Source: CAYRZL01 sp964428795
GTDB taxonomy: Bacteria; Bacillota; Clostridia; Lachnospirales; Lachnospiraceae
Assembly: GCA_964428795.1 (NCBI GenBank)
Contig: CAYRZL010000024.1
Location: 1-30,573 of the forward strand
Length of the DNA stretch: 30,573 nt
Direction: 5' to 3'
A model generated the notes under the pieces. That model was given only the letters and a program-made list of their open reading frames with translations, was not told where the DNA came from and did no database searches. The translations under genes were made by a program, and so were the position numbers. This document shows, piece after piece, positions 22,712 through 30,573 of the stretch; position 1 is the stretch's first letter; each line of letters opens with the position of its first letter.

Positions 22712-23668
22712 ATGAGTATAAATAATGGTATGGGCGTTGCTATTGCTGTTATTATTTTAATTATTATCGTGGTTGCTGTTTTGGCCTCTTGCATTAAAAT
22801 CGTGCCTCAGGCACATGCCATGGTAGTGGAAAGACTTGGCGCATATCAGGGTACATGGGGCGTAGGGCTCCATTTTAAGATGCCAATCATTGATCGAATT
22901 GCAAAGCGTGTATTATTAAAAGAACAGGTCGTTGATTTCGCACCGCAGCCGGTTATAACGAAAGATAATGTAACTATGCGGATCGACACCGTTGTGTATT
23001 TTCAGATCACAGATCCGAAGCTGTATGCTTATGGTGTGGAGAATCCGATCATGGCGATTGAAAATCTGACGGCAACCACCCTGCGAAACATCATCGGCGA
23101 TCTGGAGCTGGATGAGACATTGACTTCCAGAGAGACGATCAATACGAAGATGCGCGCATCTTTGGATATTGCAACAGATCCATGGGGAATCAAGGTAAAT
23201 CGTGTGGAGCTGAAAAACATCATTCCGCCACAGGCAATTCAGGATGCGATGGAGAAACAGATGAAGGCAGAGCGTGAGAGACGTGAGTCTATTCTTCGTG
23301 CAGAAGGTGAAAAAAAATCTACCATTCTTGTGGCAGAAGGTAAGAAAGAGTCTGCAATTCTGGATGCGGAGGCAGAAAAACGTGCTGCAATCCTGCGTGC
23401 AGAGGCAAAACGGGAGGCAACTGTAAAAGAGGCAGAAGGTCAGGCAGAAGCCATTTTGAAGATTCAGCAGGCAAATGCAGATGGTCTGCGCTTCTTAAGA
23501 GAGGCTGCACCTGACGCCGCGGTGCTTCAGCTTAAGAGCCTGGAAGCATTTGCGAAGGCTGCGGATGGTCAGGCGACCAAGATCATCATTCCATCCGAGA
23601 TTCAGGGAATCGCAGGATTGGCAAAAGCGGTAGTGGAAGTTGCCGCAGAGGGGAATATACAGGAATAA
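22712..23668 (+). CDS. SPFH/Band 7 membrane protein (QmcA/stomatin type)
   Basis: 318 residues. A single membrane helix (residues ~7-27) is followed by the SPFH domain (KIVPQAHAMVVERLGAY, FKMPIIDRIAKRV, TKDNVTMRIDTVVYFQITDP, IRNIIG-like TLRNIIGDLELDE). A long Ala/Glu-rich coiled coil (about 185-250) has repeated ILxAEGEKK-type units, and a stomatin-like C-terminal region (SLEAFAKAADGQATKIIIPSE) closes the protein. Such proteins form oligomeric scaffolds in the membrane, often beside proteases. The gene follows NfeD in the same transcript, the standard pairing. Confidence 0.95.
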   Translation: MSINNGMGVAIAVIILIIIVVAVLASCIKIVPQAHAMVVERLGAYQGTWGVGLHFKMPIIDRIAKRVLLKEQVVDFAPQPVITKDNVTMRIDTVVYFQITDPKLYAYGVENPIMAIENLTATTLRNIIGDLELDETLTSRETINTKMRASLDIATDPWGIKVNRVELKNIIPPQAIQDAMEKQMKAERERRESILRAEGEKKSTILVAEGKKESAILDAEAEKRAAILRAEAKREATVKEAEGQAEAILKIQQANADGLRFLREAAPDAAVLQLKSLEAFAKAADGQATKIIIPSEIQGIAGLAKAVVEVAAEGNIQE

Positions 23669-23708
23669 AAAGACCCTAAGAGGGTTTGGATAAGAAGAGG
23701 TGTCACTT

Positions 23709-24716
23709 ATGAATTTGAAGGGGAAACATTTTTTGAAACTGAAGGACTATGCACCGGAGGAAATCACGTTTCTGATTGATCTGGCGGCAGCCCTGAAGGC
23801 AAAAAAGAAACAGGGGATTTTGCATGATATATTGAAAGGGAAAAATATTGCGCTGATTTTTGAAAAAACCAGCACCAGAACAAGATGCTCCTTTGAAGTG
23901 GCAGCTTTTGATCTGGGTATGCATGCTACATTTTTAGACCCGTCCGCTTCCCAGATCGGAAAAAAGGAGAGTATCGCGGATACAGCGCGGGTGCTGGGGC
24001 GCATGTACGACGGAATCGAGTATCGGGGATTTGAGCAGACAATTGTGGAGGAACTTGCAAAATATGCAGGGGTTCCGGTTTGGAACGGATTGACAAACGA
24101 ATTTCATCCGACACAGATGATTGCAGATATGCTCACTATCAAAGAGCAGTTTGGACATCTGAAAGGGATCAAGCTGGTTTACATGGGAGATGCCCGCTAT
24201 AATATGGGGAATTCTCTGATGGTAGTTAGTGCAAAGCTTGGAATGAATTTTGTAGCTTGTACTTCCAAAAATTATTTTCCGGATCCAAAGCTTGTAGCGT
24301 ATTGCAGAGAGGTTGCGGCTCAGACAGGCGCTACGCTCACCCTGACCGAGGATGTGATCGGGGGAACGAAAAATGCAGATGTTATCTACACTGATGTGTG
24401 GGTGTCTATGGGAGAGCCAGATGAAGTGTGGGAGACCCGGATCAGGGAACTCCTTCCATATCAGGTAAACGCAAAAGTTATGAAAAACGCAGGGAAGCAG
24501 GCAGTGTTTATGCACTGCCTCCCGGCGTTCCATGATCTGAATACCGGTATCGGCAGGCTGATTCATGAAAAATTCGGTCTGGATGCTATGGAAGTGACGG
24601 ACGAAGTGTTTGAGAGCAGCCAGTCAGTTGTGTTTGATGAGGCGGAGAATCGTATGCATACCATCAAAGCGGTGATGCTGGCAACTATGTATGAAGATGC
24701 GGAGAAACTGCTGTGA
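23709..24716 (+). CDS. argF: Ornithine carbamoyltransferase
   Basis: 335 residues. It joins carbamoyl phosphate and ornithine to citrulline in arginine synthesis. Carbamoyl-phosphate motif STRTR (FEKTSTRTRCSFEVAAFD), ASQIGKKESIADTARVLG, the HPTQMIADMLT loop, and the ornithine/Zn-type HCLPAFHD motif are all intact. The family's catabolic arcB members look alike, so the direction of the pathway cannot be read from this gene alone. AGAAGAGG supports ATG 23709; a GTG nine bases upstream is inside that site. birA begins within the stop codon. Confidence 0.95.
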   Translation: MNLKGKHFLKLKDYAPEEITFLIDLAAALKAKKKQGILHDILKGKNIALIFEKTSTRTRCSFEVAAFDLGMHATFLDPSASQIGKKESIADTARVLGRMYDGIEYRGFEQTIVEELAKYAGVPVWNGLTNEFHPTQMIADMLTIKEQFGHLKGIKLVYMGDARYNMGNSLMVVSAKLGMNFVACTSKNYFPDPKLVAYCREVAAQTGATLTLTEDVIGGTKNADVIYTDVWVSMGEPDEVWETRIRELLPYQVNAKVMKNAGKQAVFMHCLPAFHDLNTGIGRLIHEKFGLDAMEVTDEVFESSQSVVFDEAENRMHTIKAVMLATMYEDAEKLL

Positions 24717-25690
24717 AAACAAAAATACTCTGTGGATTGAGAGAAGCAAAGGATTTCGTGTCCGGTCAGGAATTGTGTGAGCAGTTTGGGGTGTCCCGAA
24801 CTGCTGTCTGGAAAGCGATCAAACAGCTTCGGGAAGCCGGTTATGAGATTGAGGCTGTGCAAAATCGGGGGTATCGTCTGATTGAGACGCCGGATATTTT
24901 ATCGAACAGCGAGTTAAACAGCCGGATTCATACGCAATGGGCAGGACGCAATGTCATTTATAAAAAAGTGGTGGATTCCACAAATACATATGCAAAGCAG
25001 TCAGGCGAACAGCCGGGTGGACATGGAACTTTAGTGGTAGCGGATATACAGACTGCAGGAAGAGGACGCAGAGGCAGAAACTGGGTGTCCCCGGAGGGAT
25101 GCGGTATATGGATGAGTCTGCTCCTGAAACCGGACATGCTGCCGGGAAATGCACCTATGCTTACACTTGTTATGGCATTGGCAGTGCAGCGTGCATTGGA
25201 AAAGACTGCCCATGTAACTGCTCAGATCAAATGGCCAAATGATCTGGTAGTAGATGGCAAAAAGATCTGCGGGATACTCACTGAGATGAGTGCGCAGATG
25301 GATGAGATCAATTATATTGTTGTGGGTGTCGGCATAAATGCAAACATGGAAGAATTTCCGCAGGAATGCCGGGATGTGGCAACATCCGTATATTTGGAAA
25401 CAGGAGCAAAGGTTCGAAGAGCAGATCTGGCTGCTTCTGTCATGGAGCAGTTTGAGTTTTATTATGATATATTTATGCGAACTCAGGATCTGAGCGGACT
25501 GATGGATGCGTACAATGCCTGTATGATAAATGAGGGCAGGGAAGTGCGGGTGCTGGATCCCAAAAAGGAATTTACCGGAATAGCAATGGGTATCAATGAA
25601 CGCGGTGAACTGATGGTGGGCGTCGGGGATGCGGTAGTAAAGGTAGATTCCGGAGAGGTATCCGTGCGAGGTGTGTATGGCTATGTGTAG
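24713..25690 (+). CDS. birA: Bifunctional biotin-protein ligase / biotin operon repressor
   Basis: 325 residues with the two-function plan: an N-terminal winged helix-turn-helix (residues ~5-60, SGQELCEQFGVSRTAVWKAI), the catalytic domain with STNTYAK, the biotin/AMP loop AGRGRRGRNWVSP and IKWPNDLVVDGKKICGILTE, and a C-terminal SH3-like domain (about 275-325). It attaches biotin to carboxylase subunits and can bind operators when biotin is plentiful. The GTG start overlaps the argF stop (GTGA). No biotin-synthesis gene is nearby. Confidence 0.95.
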   Translation: MKTKILCGLREAKDFVSGQELCEQFGVSRTAVWKAIKQLREAGYEIEAVQNRGYRLIETPDILSNSELNSRIHTQWAGRNVIYKKVVDSTNTYAKQSGEQPGGHGTLVVADIQTAGRGRRGRNWVSPEGCGIWMSLLLKPDMLPGNAPMLTLVMALAVQRALEKTAHVTAQIKWPNDLVVDGKKICGILTEMSAQMDEINYIVVGVGINANMEEFPQECRDVATSVYLETGAKVRRADLAASVMEQFEFYYDIFMRTQDLSGLMDAYNACMINEGREVRVLDPKKEFTGIAMGINERGELMVGVGDAVVKVDSGEVSVRGVYGYV

Positions 25691-25729
25691 GCAGGCAGAT
25701 AGAAAAATATAGTTGGTGAGGATCAGAAG

Positions 25730-26053
25730 ATGTATCAGGATGAAGTAGTATTATGCGGGGCAAACGCATATACAAAAAAATATTATCTGAATCCGGATTT
25801 TGAAGGACTGCCGGAACAGATTCAGGCAGAGTTGAAGATTATGTGTGTCCTTTATACGGAGGATATCGGAGGCATATTGACTCTGAAATTTGACGAGGAA
25901 GGAAATTTGCAGTTTGAGACTTCCTCCGATGAAGGTGATCTGCTGTATGATGACATTGGCAGTGTACTGAAAATCAAACAACTGCAGCGGACAAAAACAG
26001 AGCTTTTGGAAGCTCTGGAAATGTACTATAAAGTATTTTTTGAATATGAATAA
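25730..26053 (+). CDS. Conserved short protein (DUF6145-like)
   Basis: 107 residues, acidic, soluble, no signal. MYQDEVVLCGANAYTKKYYL at the start and LPEQIQAELKIMCVLYTEDIG in the middle recall a Lachnospiraceae family I remember as DUF6145; that label is not certain. The second half predicts beta strands and a closing helix (KTELLEALEMYYKVFFEYE). It lies between birA and coaX in the same direction. Function unknown. Confidence 0.8.
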   Translation: MYQDEVVLCGANAYTKKYYLNPDFEGLPEQIQAELKIMCVLYTEDIGGILTLKFDEEGNLQFETSSDEGDLLYDDIGSVLKIKQLQRTKTELLEALEMYYKVFFEYE

Positions 26054-26122
26054 CAGTTTAAAGACAGGCAGAAGAGAAGCGCTTTCGTGGTGACTCTGAA
26101 TAAAAATGGGCAGGAGAGTATC

Positions 26123-26896
26123 ATGTTACTGACAGTAGATATAGGAAATACGAATATAACATTGGGGGTGTTTCGGGGCGAGAATCTTATCACAACATTT
26201 CGTATGAACACCATCCAGACCCGTACATCGGATGAGTTTGGAATGGTCATGTGTGAGCTGCTGGAGCATAACCAGGTTTCCGTGGATCAGATTTCAGATG
26301 TGATCGTGGCGTCGGTCGTACCGAATGTGATGCATTCACTGACCAGTGCGATTATCAAATATATACATACCAGACCAATCATCATTGAGTCGGGCATCAA
26401 GACAGGCATCCGGGTCGCGGCGAAGAATCCGAGACAGGTGGGGGCAGACCGTATCGTAGATGCAGCAGCAGTATATGAGCTGTACGGTGGTCCGGCGATT
26501 GTGGTTGATTATGGTACAGCTACGACGTTTGACTTGGTGGATGAGGATGGTACTTTTACCGCCTGTGTTATTGCACCGGGTATTCGCACATCCGCCCAGG
26601 CTATGTGGAGTATGGCTGCCAAGCTGCCGGAGTTTGAAATTAAGAAACCGAAGAGTATTCTGGCGCAGGAAACCATTGCCTGTATGCAGGCGGGACTGGT
26701 GTTTGGACAAATAGGACAGACTGAGTATATTATCAAAAAGATGAAAGAAGAATTTGGCAAAGAGAATGTCAAAGTCGTGGCAACAGGAGGTTTGGGACGT
26801 ATCATCGAGAAAGAGACAGATATGATCGACATTTATGATCCGATGCTGACTCTGAAGGGTATGCGTTTGATTTTTGAGAAACAGAAACGATCTTAA
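26123..26896 (+). CDS. coaX: Type III pantothenate kinase
   Basis: 257 residues. It phosphorylates pantothenate, the first step of coenzyme A synthesis. The phosphate-1 motif DIGNTNITLGVF, RQVGADRIVDAAAVYELYGG, VVDYGTATTFDLVDEDG and ITPG-like IAPGIRTSAQAMWSMAA are those of the acetate/sugar-kinase-like type III family. CAGGAGAG is placed before ATG 26123, which also matches the family's start; a GTG/ATG farther upstream would add an unlikely leader. dusB follows after 13 bases. Confidence 0.95.
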   Translation: MLLTVDIGNTNITLGVFRGENLITTFRMNTIQTRTSDEFGMVMCELLEHNQVSVDQISDVIVASVVPNVMHSLTSAIIKYIHTRPIIIESGIKTGIRVAAKNPRQVGADRIVDAAAVYELYGGPAIVVDYGTATTFDLVDEDGTFTACVIAPGIRTSAQAMWSMAAKLPEFEIKKPKSILAQETIACMQAGLVFGQIGQTEYIIKKMKEEFGKENVKVVATGGLGRIIEKETDMIDIYDPMLTLKGMRLIFEKQKRS

Positions 26897-26909
26897 CGAG
26901 GGAACAGAA

Positions 26910-27872
26910 ATGGAGACATTGACCATTGGAAATGTGACTCTTCAAAATAATTTAATATTGGCACCCATGGCAGGCGTGACAGACCTGCCATTTCGTTTGC
27001 TCTGCAAAGAGCAGGGAGCAGGTCTGCTCTGTATGGAGATGGTCAGTGCGAAAGCGATTTATTACCGCAATAAAAATACGGAGGAGCTGCTGGAGATTGA
27101 CGAGGGGGAACGCCCGGTATCCTTACAGCTTTTTGGCTCGGACCCGGATATCATTGCACAGATGGCGGCGCAGATCGAGGAGCGTCCTTTCGATATTCTG
27201 GATTTTAATATGGGATGTCCCGTGCCGAAGGTGGTAAATAATGGGGAAGGTTCTGCCCTTATGAAACAGCCAAAGCTGGTGGAGGAAATTTTGACAAAGC
27301 TGGTGAGGGCGATTCGAAAGCCGGTAACAGTAAAGATAAGAAAGGGTTTTGACGAAGATCATATCAATGCTGTGGAAATAGCGAAAATTGCCGAGAGCTG
27401 TGGTGTGGAAGCGGTGGCGGTTCATGGAAGAACGAGAGAACAATATTATTCCGGCAAGGCTGACTGGGATATCATAAAGCAGGTAAAGGAGGCTGTTCAG
27501 ATTCCGGTCATTGGAAACGGTGATCTGCTCTGCGCAAAAGATGTGCTGCGGATGAAGGCGCAGACCGGATGTGACGGTTTCATGATCGGCCGGGGTGCAC
27601 AGGGAAATCCATGGATATTCAAACAGATTTTATACAGTCTGGAGCATGGAGAAGAATTGCCGAAGCCTGCGATAGAAGAAGTGGTACGGATGGTGCTGCG
27701 CCATGGCGAATTGTTGGTTCGGGTAAAAGGCGAATACACCGGTATGAGAGAAATGCGAAAACACGCAGCATGGTATACCAGCGGATATAAAAATTCTGCA
27801 AAATTGAGGGGAAGGATCAATGAAGTGGAAAGTATCGGGCAGTTGAAAGAATTATTTCAGGGATTGCTCTGA
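26910..27872 (+). CDS. dusB: tRNA-dihydrouridine synthase (DusB type)
   Basis: 320 residues. An FMN enzyme that reduces uridine to dihydrouridine in tRNA. APMAGVTDLPFRLLCKEQGA (FMN loop), FNMGCPVPKV with the catalytic Cys103, VTVKIRKGFD, VAVHGRTREQYYSGKADW, IPVIGNGDL and GFMIGRGAQGNPWIF are all present, followed by the helical C-terminal domain. ACGAGGG lies before the ATG. Probably one transcript with coaX. Confidence 0.95.
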   Translation: METLTIGNVTLQNNLILAPMAGVTDLPFRLLCKEQGAGLLCMEMVSAKAIYYRNKNTEELLEIDEGERPVSLQLFGSDPDIIAQMAAQIEERPFDILDFNMGCPVPKVVNNGEGSALMKQPKLVEEILTKLVRAIRKPVTVKIRKGFDEDHINAVEIAKIAESCGVEAVAVHGRTREQYYSGKADWDIIKQVKEAVQIPVIGNGDLLCAKDVLRMKAQTGCDGFMIGRGAQGNPWIFKQILYSLEHGEELPKPAIEEVVRMVLRHGELLVRVKGEYTGMREMRKHAAWYTSGYKNSAKLRGRINEVESIGQLKELFQGLL

Positions 27873-27958
27873 TCGTTTTTGCATAGTTTGTATCTGCAAA
27901 GCATATGCATATGAAAAATGCAGATTGATACAAGTCAGTTTGCAAGGAAAGGCGGCAT

Positions 27959-28555
27959 GTGCGTATGTGGCAGAAGTTTTGGCGGCTTTTGCAGAAGTTG
28001 TTCGGCAAAGAGCCGGCGGAGCCGGAGGAAGCATCGGGGGAGAATCCCTTTATTTCGGAACTGCGTCCTATTTTGGAGGAGATTCTCAGACAATACGGGA
28101 AAAATTATCGGGAATTTCGCCCGGTGCTGATCGACCGGGAGGAAGCGTCTGATGATGCATCATGGATTTCGTTTCCCAGGGATGCACAGATGGAGACTGT
28201 GATGGAACAGATCACACCGAATCTGAATTATCTCACTGTGGTAACGAATCGACCGGAATATTTTTATGTGTGGAGGGATAAGCTTTACCAGGAGGAAGGG
28301 CTTCTGGTGTCTATCTGTGAAAAAGATAATTTTTCCCAGCTGGACGGATATAATACGGTGCTGGATTTTGAGTGTGAGGGAGCGATGTATCCACAGGGGC
28401 TTCGGGAGAATTTTATCTACATTCCTTTTTATAAACGCCCCTGGAAAATGGTGGAAAATATTGACATTGAAGTACCTATCGGGTATAATATCAAAATTAT
28501 CGAGCGCAACTGGCTCGCAGGTAATGAAGTGTGCATGAGTGTAAACGAGGAGTAG
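27959..28555 (+). CDS. Unrecognised conserved-looking protein upstream of greA
   Basis: 198 residues. An N-terminal amphipathic stretch (MWQKFWRLLQKLFGK) could touch the membrane. The rest is soluble, with an acidic region (residues ~18-30) and a beta-rich body (LNYLTVVTNRPEYFYVWRDK, then LLVSICEKDN). The GTG start is 6 bases from AAGGAAAGG; ATG 27965 is also possible. It ends six bases before the greA start, so it shares the greA transcript. I do not recognise the family. Confidence 0.75.
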   Translation: MRMWQKFWRLLQKLFGKEPAEPEEASGENPFISELRPILEEILRQYGKNYREFRPVLIDREEASDDASWISFPRDAQMETVMEQITPNLNYLTVVTNRPEYFYVWRDKLYQEEGLLVSICEKDNFSQLDGYNTVLDFECEGAMYPQGLRENFIYIPFYKRPWKMVENIDIEVPIGYNIKIIERNWLAGNEVCMSVNEE

Positions 28556-28560
28556 TAAAA

Positions 28561-29040
28561 ATGGACAAAAAAAATCTTTTGACCTATGCAGGTCTGCAGA
28601 AGTTGGAACAGGAATTACAGGACCTGAAAGTAGTAAGAAGAAAAGAAGTAGCACAGAAAATCAAAGAGGCAAGAGAGCAGGGCGACTTGTCTGAGAATGC
28701 AGAGTATGATGCTGCAAAAGATGAGCAGAGAGATATCGAAGCCCGCATTGAGGAAATTGAGAAAATCCTGAAAAATGCCGAGGTTGTTGTGGAAGATGAA
28801 GTAGATCTGGACAAGATCAGCGTAGGATGCGCAGTGCGTATTCTGGATTGTGAGTATGACGAGGAGCTGGAGTACAAGATCGTGGGTTCCACCGAGGCAA
28901 ACAGCCTGAGGGGTAAAATTTCCAATGAGTCTCCGGTAGGTCGTGCGCTGCTTGGGGCAAAGGTTGGAGATATTGTCGAAGTAGAAACTCAGGCAGGTGT
29001 ATTATCATATAAAGTGTTAGAGATTCAGAGATCAAATTAG
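28561..29040 (+). CDS. greA: Transcription elongation factor GreA
   Basis: 159 residues. It rescues backtracked RNA polymerase by stimulating cleavage of the nascent transcript. The N-terminal coiled coil has the tip acidic residues in REQGDLSENAEYDAAKDEQ; the C-terminal FKBP-like domain shows SPVGRALLGAKVGDIVEV. GAGGAG lies before ATG 28561. lysS follows after 35 bases, a common arrangement in Clostridia. Confidence 0.97.
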   Translation: MDKKNLLTYAGLQKLEQELQDLKVVRRKEVAQKIKEAREQGDLSENAEYDAAKDEQRDIEARIEEIEKILKNAEVVVEDEVDLDKISVGCAVRILDCEYDEELEYKIVGSTEANSLRGKISNESPVGRALLGAKVGDIVEVETQAGVLSYKVLEIQRSN

Positions 29041-29075
29041 TGAATCGCATCTGAGTACAGAGAGGGAGAGAGCAT

Positions 29076-30573
29076 ATGGCAGAACAGAAGAAAGTTCAGG
29101 AACAGGATATCAATCAGTTGTTGAAAGTTCGCCGCGAGAAACTGCAGGCATTGCAGGCAGACGGTAAGGATCCTTTTCAGATCACCAAATATGATGTGAC
29201 ACATCATAGTGTGGAAATTAAGGAAAATTATGATGCGCTGGAAGGACAGACTGTAACCGTGGCAGGACGTATGATGTTCAAACGTGTTATGGGAAAAGCA
29301 TCTTTCTGCAATATTCAGGATTTGCAGGGAAGCATTCAGTCTTATGTGGCACGGGACAGTGTGGGCGAGGACCCGTACAAGGATTTCAAAAAATATGATG
29401 TGGGTGATATCATCGGCATCAAAGGCGAAGTGTTCAAAACAAAAACAGGTGAGATTTCCATCCATGCAAGCGAGATTGTTCTGCTGAGCAAGAGCCTTCA
29501 GGTGCTTCCGGAGAAGTACCACGGACTGACCGATACTGACATGCGTTATCGTCAGAGATATGTGGATCTGATCATGAATGCGGAGGTAAAGGATACGTTT
29601 ATCAAGCGTTCCAGAATACTCAGCAGCATCCGTCGTTATCTGGACGGACAGGGCTTTATGGAGGTGGAAACGCCGATGCTTGTTTCAAACGCAGGCGGAG
29701 CGGCGGCAAGACCCTTTGAGACACATTTCAATGCATTGAATGAGGATCTGAAGCTTCGTATTTCCCTGGAGCTGTATCTGAAACGTCTGATCGTAGGCGG
29801 TATGGAGCGTGTATACGAGATTGGGCGTGTATTTCGTAATGAGGGGCTGGATACCAGACACAACCCGGAATTTACGCTGATGGAGCTGTATCAGGCATAT
29901 ACGGATTATCACGGTATGATGGATCTGACGGAAAATCTGTATCGTCATGTGGCAAGAGAAGTAACCGGATCTGAGGTGCTGACTTACGGTGAGCATACGA
30001 TGGATCTGTCCAAACCATTTGCACGCATTACCATGGTGGATGCGGTAAAACAGTATGCAGGTGTGGACTTCAACGAGATTAAGACTACAGAGGAAGCAAA
30101 AGCACTTGCAAAAGAGCGGGGTATCGAATTTGAGGACCGCCATCAGAAGGGCGATATCTTAAACCTGTTCTTTGAAGAATATGTAGAAGAGCATCTGATC
30201 CAGCCGACCTTTATTATGGATCATCCGATTGAAATCTCTCCGCTTACCAAGAAAAAACCGGAGAATCCGGAGTATGTGGAGCGTTTTGAGTTTTTCATGA
30301 ATGGATGGGAAATGGCAAATGCGTACTCCGAGCTGAACGATCCTATCGATCAGAGAGAGCGCTTTGAGGCACAGGAAGCTGCCATTGCAGCAGGTGATGA
30401 TGAGGCAAATCATACGGATGAGGATTTCCTGAATGCATTGAGCATTGGAATGCCCCCCACAGGCGGTATCGGATTTGGTATTGATCGTATGGTGATGATG
30501 ATGACAAACAGTCCGGCGATCCGGGATGTGTTGTTGTTCCCGACAATGAAGCCCCTCGACCAAAAAAGCCAGT
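29076..30573 (+). CDS. lysS: Lysyl-tRNA synthetase, class II (3' end cut by window edge)
   Basis: 499 codons are visible without a stop; the gene runs off the window. The N-terminal anticodon-binding OB domain (about residues 55-165, VTVAGRMMFKRVMGKASF) is followed by the class II core. Motif 1 lies near GFMEVETPML, motif 2 at RVYEIGRVFRNEGLDTRHNP with the FTLMELYQAY stretch behind it, and motif 3 at PPTGGIGFGIDRMVMMM. The visible end (RDVLLFPTMKPL) is near the normal end of the catalytic domain. GGGAGAG precedes the ATG. Confidence 0.97.
   Translation, partial: MAEQKKVQEQDINQLLKVRREKLQALQADGKDPFQITKYDVTHHSVEIKENYDALEGQTVTVAGRMMFKRVMGKASFCNIQDLQGSIQSYVARDSVGEDPYKDFKKYDVGDIIGIKGEVFKTKTGEISIHASEIVLLSKSLQVLPEKYHGLTDTDMRYRQRYVDLIMNAEVKDTFIKRSRILSSIRRYLDGQGFMEVETPMLVSNAGGAAARPFETHFNALNEDLKLRISLELYLKRLIVGGMERVYEIGRVFRNEGLDTRHNPEFTLMELYQAYTDYHGMMDLTENLYRHVAREVTGSEVLTYGEHTMDLSKPFARITMVDAVKQYAGVDFNEIKTTEEAKALAKERGIEFEDRHQKGDILNLFFEEYVEEHLIQPTFIMDHPIEISPLTKKKPENPEYVERFEFFMNGWEMANAYSELNDPIDQRERFEAQEAAIAAGDDEANHTDEDFLNALSIGMPPTGGIGFGIDRMVMMMTNSPAIRDVLLFPTMKPLDQKSQ

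Noticed and set aside
23670..23690. Terminator between the SPFH gene and argF (ACCCT/AGGGT)
   Set aside because: Only a 5-bp stem with a 3-base loop and a weak T tract; too feeble to call.

Overview
The window looks like a chromosomal segment of an anaerobic Gram-positive bacterium of the Clostridia, most likely a Lachnospiraceae. The support is gene content and layout: a class III (anaerobic) ribonucleotide reductase, a Gram-positive Tad-type pilus locus, a stand-alone clostridial-type murG, a SleB-type hydrolase, birA with type III pantothenate kinase and dusB in a row, greA followed by lysS, and purine-rich Shine-Dalgarno sites. This is inference from recognised families, not a database match. 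Almost all genes are on the + strand; only a histidine kinase and murG are on the - strand.

Region 1 (1-1778): the 3' part of nrdD, split by a 703-nt group II intron (953-1655) that encodes no protein. The intron sits exactly in the codons for the glycyl-radical motif. Joining 952 to 1656 restores the canonical NrdD C-terminus. A strong terminator follows.

Region 2 (about 1790-9112): an accessory island. One long + strand gene run (1970-8095) holds three unrecognised proteins, a YhaM-like OB-fold/HD nuclease, an MT-A70-type adenine methyltransferase, a membrane-anchored ComEC-type metallo-beta-lactamase hydrolase and a bacterial poly(ADP-ribose) polymerase with a WGR-like domain and a complete H-Y-E triad. 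It ends in a long hairpin terminator and is followed by a lipoprotein gene. The right edge cuts into tadA: only its last ~115 codons survive, with a stop directly in front.

Region 3 (9113-16006): a Tad/Flp pilus operon whose 5' end has been lost. It contains a tadA remnant, tadB, tadC with an extra extracytoplasmic domain, a Flp1-type pilin, a large anchored pseudopilin-like protein, a TadE-like protein with a duplicated Cys motif, a prepilin peptidase, a second TadE-like protein and an FHA-domain protein. Several genes overlap by ATGA.

Region 4 (16007-30573): housekeeping and conserved genes. These are a soluble histidine kinase (-), a HIT hydrolase, murG (-), a repeat-bearing spacer, a small membrane protein, pgi, an SH3/SleB hydrolase, an NfeD/SPFH pair, argF-birA, a short conserved protein, coaX-dusB, an unrecognised protein, greA and lysS (running off the right edge).

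The points most worth following are the intron inside the NrdD radical site, the PARP-containing operon, and the island/tadA junction.
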